From Clostridiaceae bacterium (lineage in GTDB: Bacteria > Bacillota > Clostridia > Lachnospirales > Lachnospiraceae), in contig CAJTGI010000004.1 of NCBI GenBank assembly GCA_910575435.1, positions 267,095 through 331,094 of the forward strand: DNA of 64,000 nt, written 5' to 3'. The notes beneath the pieces are model-generated. The model was not told where the DNA came from, did not search any database, and worked only from the letters and a program-made list of their open reading frames with translations. Shown here in pieces: positions 1 to 9,424 of the stretch (its first letter is position 1; each line of letters opens with the position of its first letter). A program made the position numbers and the translations under genes.

Positions 1-1251
1 CAGGAGGGTTTCCATGCTGCTGTCAAAGATGACATTGTCTTTTTGAGTCAGTCCCTTGATGTTTTGAGGCAGTTGGATTTTCTCCAGACTGCCACATCCC
101 ATGAAGTTCTCGCCGTTAAAGCAATTCGGTAGTCTTTTCATCTGTACCGTCTCTAGGCTGGTGCAGTCTTTGAAAGTGCGTGACATGACAATGATGTTTG
201 GCAATGCGGGGATTACCACCTTTTTAAGGTCTGCACAATTTTGAAATGCGGAATTGCAATTTACCAGTTCTTCTGGCAGCACAACTTCCGTAAGCCCCGA
301 ATGCCGGAAAGTATCAATCAGTTCTTTAATATCTGAAGGAATTGCCACCTGCTTTAGATTTTTTGCCCAGGCAAATGCAGAATCCGCTATCTCAGTAATT
401 CCCTCGGGAATGGCGTAGGATGTGTTCTTCTTTCCTGCTGGATAGAGCGTTAACGTTTCCTTCCCCTTAAAGAGAATGCCGTCTTGCACATGGTACGTCT
501 TATTTCCGGAGGCTACGGTGATTTTTTCCAATCGGGGAAGTTTGTCGCTGATGCCAAAATGCGCCACGTTCTTTCCAAGATGTATCTCCCGAAGCTTATT
601 GCACCCTCTGTCCAAGTAGGCAGGTAGTTTTGAATCAAGGTAATCTTCGTCACTTGAATTGTGCATGTCTTCCACATAGTCCGAGATAAAGAGTCTCTCC
701 ATGCGGGAGCCGTCTGCAAATGCATATCTATGGATTAGTTTCACTTTTTTTCCAAGATAGCGTTCTGGGATATATACATCTTTCAATTTTTTTCCGGCCT
801 CTGTTAGCCCTATGATTTCCGATTCACCAAAAAAATATTTGGGATCGTTATTTAAATATATAAAGTATTCCTTGGATTTTCCCAGAACCTTCAGCGTATA
901 GGACAGGGATGCCTCCCTGTTCTGCCCCTCCGCCTGGTAGGCGACCTTTGCTCGGATCGTGGTGGTTCCCTTCTTCTTTGGAGTGATTTTCCCCTTCTGG
1001 TTAATCTTCGCAACTTTCTGGTTGCTGGAGGAGTAGGCGACCGACTGGATGCCCTCCCCCTGCACGCTGATCTGATCCGTGTTGTCCAGATAGACAACCG
1101 GCTCGTTGTTTATGATGGCTGGCCCATTGTTTGTCATGGCTGACTTCTTGGCAATGTCGTTCTTTCCACCCCTTGCCTGGAACAGACAGAAGACGGAGAG
1201 AGCCAACGCAGATAAAAGGACTCCCTTTTTAATAATTGTATTCATACCCAT
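1..1251 (-). CDS. BspA-like leucine-rich-repeat surface protein, C-terminus beyond window
   Basis: The minus-strand frame stays open to base 1, so the gene is cut by the window edge and 417 codons are seen. The product starts with a hydrophobic secretion signal (about residues 3-22). A bacterial Ig-like (Big_2) segment follows at about 50-110, with the typical SVAYSSSNQKVAKINQKGKI pattern. From about residue 190 come LRR_5/BspA-type repeats (for example AIPEGITEIADSAFAWAKNL). Such proteins are normally extracellular adhesins or surface proteins. The start at 1251 is chosen because AGGAG (1260-1264) lies 8 bases upstream; a second ATG is two codons later at 1245. It starts 15 bases after the broken protease gene and was probably co-transcribed with it. 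The ligand is unknown. Confidence 0.85.
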   Translation of the reverse strand, partial: MGMNTIIKKGVLLSALALSVFCLFQARGGKNDIAKKSAMTNNGPAIINNEPVVYLDNTDQISVQGEGIQSVAYSSSNQKVAKINQKGKITPKKKGTTTIRAKVAYQAEGQNREASLSYTLKVLGKSKEYFIYLNNDPKYFFGESEIIGLTEAGKKLKDVYIPERYLGKKVKLIHRYAFADGSRMERLFISDYVEDMHNSSDEDYLDSKLPAYLDRGCNKLREIHLGKNVAHFGISDKLPRLEKITVASGNKTYHVQDGILFKGKETLTLYPAGKKNTSYAIPEGITEIADSAFAWAKNLKQVAIPSDIKELIDTFRHSGLTEVVLPEELVNCNSAFQNCADLKKVVIPALPNIIVMSRTFKDCTSLETVQMKRLPNCFNGENFMGCGSLEKIQLPQNIKGLTQKDNVIFDSSMETLL

Positions 1252-1266
1252 ACATATTGCTCCTTC

Positions 1267-1806
1267 CTATTTTGTTTTATTTCCTGAATATGCTGACCAG
1301 TTTAAGTTTCCTGGATTTTTATTTCCGTTTGCCTGTATTGCATATTTGTCAAGGCGATACTGAAAAATATTGTTCTTATTTGCTCCATAGTTATAAAATG
1401 ATGTGATACCAAATGATGTTAATTTTTTACTAAACTGAAACAAAAGGGTTTCTACCACATTTTGTGCGCCATATTGGTATCTCCTAGGGCAGAACCCTGG
1501 GTTATCTGCACAGACTTTATGAACCTGTGTATCTCTGCCTTGTATAGTATAAGCCGACAAACCTGACATTGTAATACAATTAGTTTTTACGGATAATCCG
1601 AGTGTTTCGGGGATTGTATAAGTCATCGTATGTTGTGTATAAAAATTCTCTTTATTATTTTTATCTTTTATGTAGTTGATTACCTCCGCACTATTAGGCA
1701 CAATCGCCTTATGCGCATAGGCATCCCCCGCCACATGCATTGCCATCCCCAAGATCCTCAGGCAGCGATTTTTCCCGGCCTTCTCCCCTGCCGTTCGTTC
1801 CACCAT
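1267..1806 (-). pseudogene. Displaced C-terminal part of the upstream subtilisin-like protein (frameshifted)
   Basis: This frame continues the protein of the preceding S8 protease gene. It overlaps that gene's 3' end in a different frame, and its own upstream reading is closed by a TAA exactly at an A6G7 run (about 1826-1838). The first residues contain the sensible stretch GMAMHVAGDAYAHKAI, whereas the protease frame there gives a Gly/Cys-rich junk tail. The HxxGDxYAH pattern recalls zinc-dependent phospholipase C-like folds, but this is only a resemblance. No convincing ribosome site precedes the ATG at 1806, so I read this as a frameshifted remnant rather than an independent gene. Confidence 0.6.
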
Positions 1807-3208
1807 AGTCTGCCGAGGGAATCTTCCCCCCCTTTTTTAACTCCCCCTTGCATATGATGTTGACTGCCTTTCTTAATTTCGTAAAATTCGCAGCATCCGA
1901 ATCCAATCCATAGTGCTGTTTGCAGTTTTCCATAACGGTGGTGATGGGCTTTGTGAGATTGTCGTGCTGCAATATTGCCAGCCTGTACAGATAGCAGACG
2001 GCCGCAATGTAGTTTGTATTCCCATGCGCATGCATGAATTTGACTTCGTTTAATGGGATTTCTACCCCTCCGCTTGTTCCTATTTCCGTGTCTACAAAGT
2101 AGCTTACTTTTTGTAGCACCTTGATTTTATCAGCGGTATATTTTGCCTTCCAACTACCTGAACCGCCCAAGGACGTGGTGATTAATTTATTGTGTCCGTC
2201 AGAGTTCCACAGTGCGGCGATTTCCGGCAACTGGTACTCCTTTAGTTCCGTCTCGTTACCATAGGTATGATCCGGCAGTTCCCCGATGTCGTTCCCTGGG
2301 ATATAGTCCCGATGAAAAGCATCCTGGATTTCCTTGCAGTATGCGTAGTCCACCAGTCCATAGCCGCAATCGCCGTCTTCCAGCCCTCTCGCCCCGGCAT
2401 CCATCCATGCTCGGATTTTCCGGGCATCCCAGGAGGGGCAGTCTTCCCAGAGAAGGGCGGCAATGGCACTGACGTGGGGTGCGGCAAAACTGGTGCCGCT
2501 CTCTACGGTCACGCCGCCCAGGGATGATGTGACGGGGACGCACTCTCCCGGTGCTGCAAGCTCTACCTCCTCTCCCCTGGCACTGTCTCCTGCCCGGGAC
2601 ATCTGGCTTGTGACGCTGCCCACGGCCAGCACTTCCGGGTATGCCGCAGGATATTCCACGGTATTGTCTTGATCTCCCGTGTTGCCAGCCGCCGCAACCA
2701 GCAAGATGCCTTTCTGTTCTGCCTCTCTGATAATTGCTTGTAGTGCCATGGAATCCCTTCTCATGCCGAAGCTCATATTGACGATGTCCATGCCGTTATC
2801 CATGCACCACTGGATGCCCGCAATGATGCGACTGACAGGGGACTGGTTCTTGTCGTCCAGCACTTTTACGGAATAAATGTCGGCTCTCTCGTTGATGCCG
2901 GATGTTCCCTTACCGTTGTCTTTTGCGGCAATGACACTGGCCACGGCGGTTCCGTGCCCTGTCATGTCCTCGCAGAGGTAGGATAACTCTTCCGTGTCCA
3001 CTAGATTGGCTCTTTCCGTGATTTCCATGTCTTCCGTCACGGATACGCCGGAATCCAGCACGGCTACCTTGATCCTTTTTTGTCTATCACTGCTATGCTT
3101 GGATTTCTTGCCATTGCCTATGTGGACGACTTTCCTGTTCCACTGACTCTTGGCTACTTCCTGGATTGCCTGGGCTTCCTTTTTTTCGCTGGTACTGGCG
3201 GATACCAT
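1709..3208 (-). CDS. Subtilisin-like S8 serine peptidase, catalytic domain without its own signal peptide
   Basis: The catalytic triad is visible: Asp52 (VAVLDSGV), His85 (GHGTAVASV) and Ser240 (ESGTSFAAPHV), with the oxyanion Asn at about 176 (AAAGNTG). The region after about residue 300 is a non-catalytic C-terminal domain (ALWNSDGHNKLITTSL and onward) that resumes in another frame from about base 1826. The ATG at 3208 directly follows an in-frame TAA ending the secretion signal and propeptide. A GGAG sits 8 bases before it, so reinitiation is possible, but the product would lack an export signal. The last ~40 residues look like out-of-frame coding. Family: extracellular S8A peptidases made as prepro-enzymes. 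Two lesions suggest a decaying gene, or sequencing errors. Confidence 0.75.
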   Translation of the reverse strand: MVSASTSEKKEAQAIQEVAKSQWNRKVVHIGNGKKSKHSSDRQKRIKVAVLDSGVSVTEDMEITERANLVDTEELSYLCEDMTGHGTAVASVIAAKDNGKGTSGINERADIYSVKVLDDKNQSPVSRIIAGIQWCMDNGMDIVNMSFGMRRDSMALQAIIREAEQKGILLVAAAGNTGDQDNTVEYPAAYPEVLAVGSVTSQMSRAGDSARGEEVELAAPGECVPVTSSLGGVTVESGTSFAAPHVSAIAALLWEDCPSWDARKIRAWMDAGARGLEDGDCGYGLVDYAYCKEIQDAFHRDYIPGNDIGELPDHTYGNETELKEYQLPEIAALWNSDGHNKLITTSLGGSGSWKAKYTADKIKVLQKVSYFVDTEIGTSGGVEIPLNEVKFMHAHGNTNYIAAVCYLYRLAILQHDNLTKPITTVMENCKQHYGLDSDAANFTKLRKAVNIICKGELKKGGKIPSADYGGTNGRGEGREKSLPEDLGDGNACGGGCLCA

Positions 3209-3520
3209 TTAATCTTTCTCCACGCTGGCAATGCCCTCTTCCTGTTCCAGTTTTCTGGCTTCGGTCTTTGTCAGTTCCGCTACTGCCATATCGGCATCTT
3301 TCAGAAGTTCCTCGCCTTCTGGGTTAGTTTCTGTAGCCTGGGCTTCTTCGGCAAAATCTTGGCATTTTTTCGTATTGTCGAATACGATGATGTAATCCTG
3401 CTCTGATTCTACCGCATAGGCACTTTTAACACTTCCTGCCATGGCTACCTGTAGTGTTATGGTTGCAATCAGAAAACTGGCCAGTGCCTTTCCGCAGGGT
3501 TTCTTTGTTGCTTGACGCAT
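3209..3520 (-). CDS. Signal peptide plus I9-like propeptide of the S8 peptidase, ended by in-frame stop
   Basis: The product of about 103 aa has a basic start (MRQATKKPCGKALA), a hydrophobic core and a likely cleavage after SAYA. A propeptide-like domain follows (YIIVFDNTKK ... EQEEGIASVEKD), resembling inhibitor I9 subtilisin prodomains, which act as folding chaperones and inhibitors. The TAA at 3209-3211 is in frame with the catalytic ORF, whose ATG is the very next codon. AGGAGG lies 6-7 bases before the ATG at 3520, so upstream in-frame ATGs were rejected. A true split in which the propeptide acts in trans is conceivable; a nonsense mutation is simpler. Confidence 0.7.
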   Translation of the reverse strand: MRQATKKPCGKALASFLIATITLQVAMAGSVKSAYAVESEQDYIIVFDNTKKCQDFAEEAQATETNPEGEELLKDADMAVAELTKTEARKLEQEEGIASVEKD

Positions 3521-3734
3521 GTGTAACCTCCTCTTTTTCATTTTTTCATAATGCAATCTTCGTGTTTCTCTCTTGTATACCCTACTTTCCTGTGCCGCTA
3601 TCCATAATTTACCACAAAAATTCCCAAGTTTCACGACAAAAATTCTTAAGATTTCTTAACAATTTGTTCGACTGCGAATCACATAGACCATCAATAATAT
3701 TATATATCATTTCATACGTTAACCAAGAAAAGAC

Positions 3735-3763
3735 TTGAATCATTGCCGAGAAAATACTATAGT
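3735..3763 (+). promoter_or_regulatory. Sigma-A-type promoter of trkA
   Basis: TTGAAT (3735-3740), a 17-base spacer and TATAGT (3758-3763). It leaves an untranslated leader of about 150 bases before trkA in which I recognise no known riboswitch. Confidence 0.6.
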
Positions 3764-3921
3764 ATAATACAGCAGATTATTACGATTCACATTCATCGAG
3801 AAGGGAATAACCGGCTCGCTGCGATCCAGGGCCAGCCTATCTCTATGATGCAATACGGCGGCGATGCCCGGCTTCCGGCAAAATCCCGGCAAGTCCGGCA
3901 CACCGCAGAAATGAGGAAATT

Positions 3922-5310
3922 ATGCGCAGACAACTATCCCCTGCCAAGCAGGGACTGAATATTATCATCGTAGGCTGCGGCAAGGTGGGCATCACCCTGA
4001 TCGAGCAGCTTACCAAGGAAGGGCACGACATCACGTTGATTGACAAAGATGCCCAGAAAATCCAGGAAATTTCCAATATCTACGACATCATGGGCATGGC
4101 TGGCAATGGCGCCAGCTACAGCGTTCAGATGGATGCGGGCATCGAGAATGCCGACCTGATTATTGCGGTGACGGAGTCAGACGAGCTAAACCTTCTGTGC
4201 TGTACCGTTGCCAAGCAGGTGGGAAACTGTGCCGCCATCGCCAGGGTCCGCACCCCGGATTACAGCAAAGAATCCGGGTATCTCCGGGAAAAACTGGGGC
4301 TAACCATGATTATCAACCCGGAACTGGAGGCCGCCAGGGAAATTGCTCGGATTCTCTACCTTCCCACTGCCCTGGAAGTCAATTCCTTCGCCCACGGACA
4401 GGCAGAACTAGTCAAGTTCAAGATTCCAGAAAAAAATATTCTGGACGGCATGACCATTTCCATGATGCCCAGCAAATTCCCCACAAACGTGCTGATTTGC
4501 GCTATTGAGCGGGAGGGAAAGGTTACCATCCCCTCGGGAGACTTCACCATGCACAAGGGGGACATTATATCCTTCGTGGCACCCAGAAGGTCTGTGAAAT
4601 CCTTTTTGGTAAATATTGGATTTAAGACCAACCGGGTGAAGGACACCCTGATCGTAGGCGGCAGCCGGGCCACATATTATCTGGCCTCCCAGTTGCTCAG
4701 CATGGGGATTTCCGTCAAGATCATCGAGCGGAACAAAGCCCGCTGCGAGGAACTGAGCATCCTGCTGCCAAAGGCCATTATCATCAATGGCGATGGCACG
4801 GACGAAGAACTTCTAAAAGGCGAGGGAATCGAGGGGGTAGAATCCTTCGTCCCCCTGACGGGCATTGACGAAGAAAATATTCTTCTTACCCTGCATGCCC
4901 AGCAGGTATCAGATACCAAGGTGATTACGAAAATAAACCGAATCAATTTCAAGGATGTGATTAGCAATCTAAATTTGGGCAGCGTGGTCTACCCCCGCTA
5001 TATCACCTCAGAGGCAATTATTGCTTACGTGCGAGCGAAAAAGGACTCCATGAACAGCAATATCGAAACATTGTACCATATGTTTGACCATCAGGTGGAA
5101 GCCATTGAGTTTCGTGTAGACGAAGCCTCAGGAGTTACGGATATTCCATTGAAGGATCTGTCTCTGAAGAAAGAATTGCTGATCTCCTTTATCAGCCGAA
5201 ATGGATCCATCCTGATTCCCTCCGGCCAGGACTGCATCAAGGTGGGGGATACGGTGATGATCGTCACCACCCACACGGGATTTAAGGACATCCAAGATAT
5301 ATTAAAATGA
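3922..5310 (+). CDS. trkA: TrkA-type potassium channel gating subunit (two RCK modules)
   Basis: A cytoplasmic NAD(H)/nucleotide-binding regulator of Trk K+ uptake, 462 aa, the usual full length for TrkA. It has two Rossmann-type RCK_N domains: GCGKVG at residues 18-23 (NIIIVGCGKVGITLIEQL, then the acidic end TLIDKD) and a second at about 243-250 (TLIVGGSRATYYLA). Each is followed by an RCK_C-like domain (about 150-225 and 385-462). AGGAAATT precedes the ATG at 3922. trkH follows 136 bases downstream on the same strand, giving the standard pair in which TrkA gates the TrkH channel. Confidence 0.93.
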   Translation: MRRQLSPAKQGLNIIIVGCGKVGITLIEQLTKEGHDITLIDKDAQKIQEISNIYDIMGMAGNGASYSVQMDAGIENADLIIAVTESDELNLLCCTVAKQVGNCAAIARVRTPDYSKESGYLREKLGLTMIINPELEAAREIARILYLPTALEVNSFAHGQAELVKFKIPEKNILDGMTISMMPSKFPTNVLICAIEREGKVTIPSGDFTMHKGDIISFVAPRRSVKSFLVNIGFKTNRVKDTLIVGGSRATYYLASQLLSMGISVKIIERNKARCEELSILLPKAIIINGDGTDEELLKGEGIEGVESFVPLTGIDEENILLTLHAQQVSDTKVITKINRINFKDVISNLNLGSVVYPRYITSEAIIAYVRAKKDSMNSNIETLYHMFDHQVEAIEFRVDEASGVTDIPLKDLSLKKELLISFISRNGSILIPSGQDCIKVGDTVMIVTTHTGFKDIQDILK

Positions 5311-5446
5311 CGAAGCAGCTATTGCAGTCTCGCCGCTCATAGCCGCCAAAACATTCCGCTGGGGAATGTACATGCAGCAAATTAACATTTTCCGATAGAA
5401 GCCATACAAGATAGAAACGATACAGTAAGAGAGAATGGAGAACACT

Positions 5447-6913
5447 ATGAATTATTCCATCGTGCGTTACATATTAGGACATATTCTGATTGTGGAAGGC
5501 ATCCTGATGCTACTACCTTGCGCCACCGCGGTAGTATACGGAGAAAAGGAAGGGCTGGCTTATCTTCTGGCCACATGCCTCTGCCTTCTCTTCGGCTTCG
5601 CCATGAGGATGCGCAAGCCAAAAAATTCCGTATTTTACCTGAAAGAGGGCTGCGTGGCTACCGCTCTTAGCTGGATATTCCTCAGTTTCTTTGGTGCTTT
5701 GCCCTTCTGGTTCACCCAGGAGATTCCCTCTTTCACGGATGCCCTGTTCGAGACTGTATCCGGCTTTACTACCACTGGTGCCAGCATTTTGTCAGACGTG
5801 GAAGCCCTCTCCCACTGCTCCCTCTTCTGGCGCAGCTTCACCCATTGGATTGGAGGCATGGGGGTATTGGTTTTCCTCCTGGCAATCATCCCCCTAAGCG
5901 GCGGTTCCCACATCAACCTGATGCGGGCGGAAAGCCCCGGACCATCCGTGGGCAAGTTGGTGCCCAAGGCCAGATATACCGCACGCATCCTGTACCTGAT
6001 CTATTTTGGCATGACCATCGTGGAGTTTATCCTTCTCCTTTTCGGAAAAATGCCTGTCTTTGATGCCCTTGCCACCAGTTTTGGCACGGCGGGTACTGGC
6101 GGATTTGGCATCAGGAATGACAGCATAATGAGCTATTCCCCCTATATCCAGTGGGTAGTTACAATTTTCATGATCCTCTTCGGCGTGAATTTTAACGCTT
6201 ATTATTTCATCCTATTCCGGCAGATTAAAAAGGCATTCCATATAGAGGAGGTGCGCTGTTATATGGTCATCATCCTCCTGTCCACGCTGATTATATTTGT
6301 CAATATCCTGCCCCTGTACCACAATGCCTTCGACTCACTGACCCATGCGGCCTTCCAGGTAGGCTCCATCATCACCACCACTGGCTTCTCCACAGCGGAC
6401 TTTGATCTCTGGCCCCAGACCAGCCGAACCGTTCTGATGCTATTAATGTTCATCGGAGCCTGCGCAGGCAGTACCGGCGGCGGCATCAAGGTCTCCCGCC
6501 TGGTCATCCTGGCAAAGACTTTGGTAAAGGAATTAAATTCCTATATCCACCCCAGAAGCATCAAAAAGATTAAGATGGATGCAAAACCCATTGAGCATGA
6601 CGTAGTCCGCTCCACCAATGTATATTTCCTGACCTATATGCTGCTGTTCGCCGCATCAGTCTTCGCCATCTCCTTCGAGGGCAAGGATTTGATTACGAAC
6701 TTTACGGCGGTGGCCGCCACCTTCAACAATATCGGGCCAGGTCTGGAAATGGTGGGACCTACCCAGAATTTCGGCCATTTCACGCCCTTTACGAAATATC
6801 TTTTGATATTGGACATGCTGGCAGGAAGGCTGGAACTCTTTCCCCTGCTCATCCTATTCCATCCCGCCATCTGGAAAGATCTCTTTTCCCGGAAATTCTT
6901 CCGCAGAAAATAA
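5447..6913 (+). CDS. trkH: TrkH-family potassium uptake membrane subunit
   Basis: An integral membrane protein of about 488 aa with the repeated M1-P-M2 architecture of Trk/Ktr/HKT transporters. Selectivity-filter-like segments are visible: VSGFTTTGAS, FGTAGTGGFG, ITTTGFSTADF and FNNIGPGLEMVG. The CAGSTGGGIK stretch before the fourth repeat is typical of TrkH. The start at 5447 is preferred because GGAG (5437-5440) lies 6 bases upstream; an in-frame ATG at 5435 has no good ribosome site. It forms a K+ uptake system with the upstream trkA. A second, Ktr-like system lies at 61.5-63.8 kb. Confidence 0.92.
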   Translation: MNYSIVRYILGHILIVEGILMLLPCATAVVYGEKEGLAYLLATCLCLLFGFAMRMRKPKNSVFYLKEGCVATALSWIFLSFFGALPFWFTQEIPSFTDALFETVSGFTTTGASILSDVEALSHCSLFWRSFTHWIGGMGVLVFLLAIIPLSGGSHINLMRAESPGPSVGKLVPKARYTARILYLIYFGMTIVEFILLLFGKMPVFDALATSFGTAGTGGFGIRNDSIMSYSPYIQWVVTIFMILFGVNFNAYYFILFRQIKKAFHIEEVRCYMVIILLSTLIIFVNILPLYHNAFDSLTHAAFQVGSIITTTGFSTADFDLWPQTSRTVLMLLMFIGACAGSTGGGIKVSRLVILAKTLVKELNSYIHPRSIKKIKMDAKPIEHDVVRSTNVYFLTYMLLFAASVFAISFEGKDLITNFTAVAATFNNIGPGLEMVGPTQNFGHFTPFTKYLLILDMLAGRLELFPLLILFHPAIWKDLFSRKFFRRK

Positions 6914-6981
6914 GGCGATAATGCCTCACAACGACTTCCAAAAAAGGGGGAAATGCGAAAGGCAACTATGGTATAGCCAGT

Positions 6982-8655
6982 TCAAGTTTTATGCTTAGGA
7001 AATGCCACAATAACCGTCGTGCCTTTTCCAACATAACTTCTTATATCAATGTTGGCATTATGGATTTTAGCAGCGTGTTTTACAATAGAAAGCCCAAGCC
7101 CTGTTCCCCCTACTGCCTTAGAATGGCTCTTATCCACACGGTAGAAACGCTCAAAAATCCGTTCTTGATATTCAGGTGCAATTCCTATCCCTGTATCCTC
7201 CACTGATAAAACCACCATGCCGTTTTCATTCTGTATATTTACAATTACTTTTCCATTTTCATGGTTATACTTGATTGCGTTGTCACAAAGATTATAAATC
7301 ACACTGTATAAAAGCTGGGGTATACCGCTAAGGGTAGCCGGAACGCCAGAAAGTTCCAATGCAACACATGCGGAATTTGCCTGTGGCTCTAAACTCTGTA
7401 CCGCCTTTTCTGCCAGTGTGTATAAATTGATATTTTCCCGCTGCATATCGCCCGCGCCCTCATCAAGATGGGAAAGACTGATAATGTCCTCCACAAGCCG
7501 TATCATGCGCCCGGCTTCGTTATAAATCTTTCCGGCAAAGGGTATTTTATCGCCGTCCTCTACCATATCGTTTTTCAAAAGCTCCGCATAGCCGGAAATA
7601 GAATGAAGCGGCGTTTTCAATTCATGGGACACATTAGCGGTAAATTCGCGGCGTATCTGTTCCGCTTTTTCTTTCTCCGTTACATTGAAAAAGAAAAGTG
7701 CGGCTCCTTTCACAACATTTTCTGACATAATCGGATTAGCATCAATTTGATAACTTTCTTCATGCAAGCGCATAATATTTTTGCCCTGTTCTCCCTGTAG
7801 AACTTTTGCAAGGATTTCTTGCAGTTCAAGATTGCGGCATAAAGACAGCATATCAGAACCGATACAGTTTGTGTCAGTGTCCAACAGATTTCTTGCAGCA
7901 GGGTTTATACTGATAATCTTCCCTTTTTGATTTAAAAGAATCATCCCCTCATTCATGCTGCCGATAATCGTATTCAATTCATTCTCCTTTTGAAGAAGCT
8001 CGGCTTTTTGCCCTCGCAACTGCTTTTGCTGGCTGTCGATACGCCGCAAAAAAGGAGAAAGTTCATCATAGCCCTCATTTGACAGCGGGTGATCAAGATC
8101 GATCTCGTTCAATGGCTTTACTATCCTTTTTGAAACTTGAATCGCTAAAACAATAGAGAGAATAAGCGCAATCGCAAATATAATGCAGATTGGCTGCGCC
8201 ATACCTAAAAGGAGCGTTAAAATGGAATTTTGAGATATGGAAAGCCGTAAAATAGTACCATCATCAAGTTTTTGCGCAGAATAAAAAAAACGCTCCATCA
8301 AGGTAACGGAATACCGTCGGCTCTCTCCATAGCCCGAAGAAAGCGCTTCCCGAACTTCTTCCCTCTCCAAATGGTTTTCCATTTCCAAAGTATCGGACGC
8401 ACTGTCAAAAATGACATTTCCCTCCGAATCAATCCATGAAATACGGTAGTTCTTCACTTTCAAATCATGAAAATATTCAATCCCCTCATTCATAACGCCC
8501 TGTGCGGCAAGAATCGTCTGCATTTTTAACTGTGCCTGTTCCACATTTGAAAAGTATTCATACAGAACGCCCATAATCAAGACAACAGACGCAAGAAAAA
8601 CCGTCAATGCAACAAGGCAGATTGAATGAAAAATGCGTTTCGTCATACTCGTCAT
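6982..8655 (-). CDS. phoR: PhoR-like sensor histidine kinase of phosphate response
   Basis: A membrane sensor kinase of 557 aa. TM1 is at about 10-32, an extracytoplasmic region at about 33-145 and TM2 at about 146-172. A PAS domain (about 225-325) follows, with the phospho-acceptor His344 in FTANVSHELKTPL. A HATPase domain carries DTGIGI and GGTGLGLSIV motifs. The start ATG overlaps the stop of the response regulator gene by four bases (ATGA), implying translational coupling. Downstream of pstSCAB-phoU-phoP, this is the PhoR of the Pho two-component system, probably controlled through PhoU/Pst. It converges on trkH with about 68 bases between them. Confidence 0.9.
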   Translation of the reverse strand: MTSMTKRIFHSICLVALTVFLASVVLIMGVLYEYFSNVEQAQLKMQTILAAQGVMNEGIEYFHDLKVKNYRISWIDSEGNVIFDSASDTLEMENHLEREEVREALSSGYGESRRYSVTLMERFFYSAQKLDDGTILRLSISQNSILTLLLGMAQPICIIFAIALILSIVLAIQVSKRIVKPLNEIDLDHPLSNEGYDELSPFLRRIDSQQKQLRGQKAELLQKENELNTIIGSMNEGMILLNQKGKIISINPAARNLLDTDTNCIGSDMLSLCRNLELQEILAKVLQGEQGKNIMRLHEESYQIDANPIMSENVVKGAALFFFNVTEKEKAEQIRREFTANVSHELKTPLHSISGYAELLKNDMVEDGDKIPFAGKIYNEAGRMIRLVEDIISLSHLDEGAGDMQRENINLYTLAEKAVQSLEPQANSACVALELSGVPATLSGIPQLLYSVIYNLCDNAIKYNHENGKVIVNIQNENGMVVLSVEDTGIGIAPEYQERIFERFYRVDKSHSKAVGGTGLGLSIVKHAAKIHNANIDIRSYVGKGTTVIVAFPKHKT

Positions 8656-9326
8656 TTTTCTTCCTCCATTCGATACCCAACACCCCGCACCGTTTCAATA
8701 AGGCTCCCGCATTCGCCTAATTTTGTTCGGAGCGTGCCAATATGAACGTCTACGGTTCGGGTTTCCCCTATGTAATCAATGCCCCATATCATTTCAAGAA
8801 GCTGGTCGCGTGTAAACACCCGTCCGGGATTTTCCATAAAAGTACGGAGCAGTTTATATTCTTTCAGCGTCAATGAAACCCGTTCTTTGCCTACAAGTAC
8901 AATGTATGTTTCTAAATTCAATGCCAAGTTTCTGATCTGAAGCATTTTCGCTTCTTTTACCTGGCTTATACGTCGCAATACCGCTTTCACACGGGAAATC
9001 ATTTCCATCATGCCAAAGGGCTTTGCAAGGTAATCATCAGCTCCCAGATCTAGCCCGGTTACTTTGTCATACTCTGTTCCTTTGGCTGTGGCCATAATAA
9101 CAGGTATTTCCTTTGTAGTTGGCTGCATACGCAGCTTTTTTAATATGGATATGCCGTCCTCGCCGGGAAGCATGATATCAAGCATAATAAGCTGAGGTTT
9201 TTCTGTCTGCAAAGCGTCAAAAAGGCTGTCTGCGCAGTCAAAACCTTTTGCTTCAAATCCAGCAGAGTTTAATGCGTATATCATCAGATCACGGATAGAG
9301 CTGTCATCCTCAACACAATAAATCAT
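8652..9326 (-). CDS. phoP: PhoP/PhoB-type response regulator (OmpR family)
   Basis: An N-terminal receiver domain carries the phospho-acceptor Asp50 (LIMLDIMLPGEDG), with Glu6-Asp7-Asp8 as the acidic pocket and Lys in MATAKG. A C-terminal winged helix of OmpR type follows (LTLKEYKLLRTFMENPGRVF ... TVDVHIGTLRTKLG). The start at 9326 follows AAAGGAG with about 9 bases of spacing; an upstream in-frame ATG lacks this. It is predicted to bind Pho boxes such as that before pstS. It is separated from phoU by about 160 bases of palindromic DNA and coupled to phoR downstream. Confidence 0.92.
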   Translation of the reverse strand: MIYCVEDDSSIRDLMIYALNSAGFEAKGFDCADSLFDALQTEKPQLIMLDIMLPGEDGISILKKLRMQPTTKEIPVIMATAKGTEYDKVTGLDLGADDYLAKPFGMMEMISRVKAVLRRISQVKEAKMLQIRNLALNLETYIVLVGKERVSLTLKEYKLLRTFMENPGRVFTRDQLLEMIWGIDYIGETRTVDVHIGTLRTKLGECGSLIETVRGVGYRMEEEK

Positions 9327-9372
9327 ATAAGTCCGCTCCTTTCTTTCCTGTAGCATTCAAGGCTTGCCCCCA

Positions 9373-9424
9373 AATCTTGGCGCAAGATTCGGGTCTGCTT
9401 TAGCAGACATCTTCCAACCCGAAT
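9373..9424. repeat. Nested palindromes between phoU and phoP
   Basis: Three inverted repeats overlap. AATCTTG/CAAGATT (9373-9379 with 9383-9389) lies beside ATTCGGGT/ACCCGAAT (9387-9394 with 9417-9424), which encloses GTCTGC/GCAGAC (9393-9398 with 9403-9408). No T-run follows, so it is not a clear terminator. RNA processing or attenuation inside the operon is possible. Confidence 0.5.

Noticed and set aside
1826..1838. Programmed -1 ribosomal frameshift at A AAA AAG in the broken protease gene
   Set aside because: The heptamer is in the right phase (TTA AAA AAG), but the sensible downstream frame is +1, not -1; a -1 slip gives an unrelated sequence. An indel in the homopolymer explains it better.
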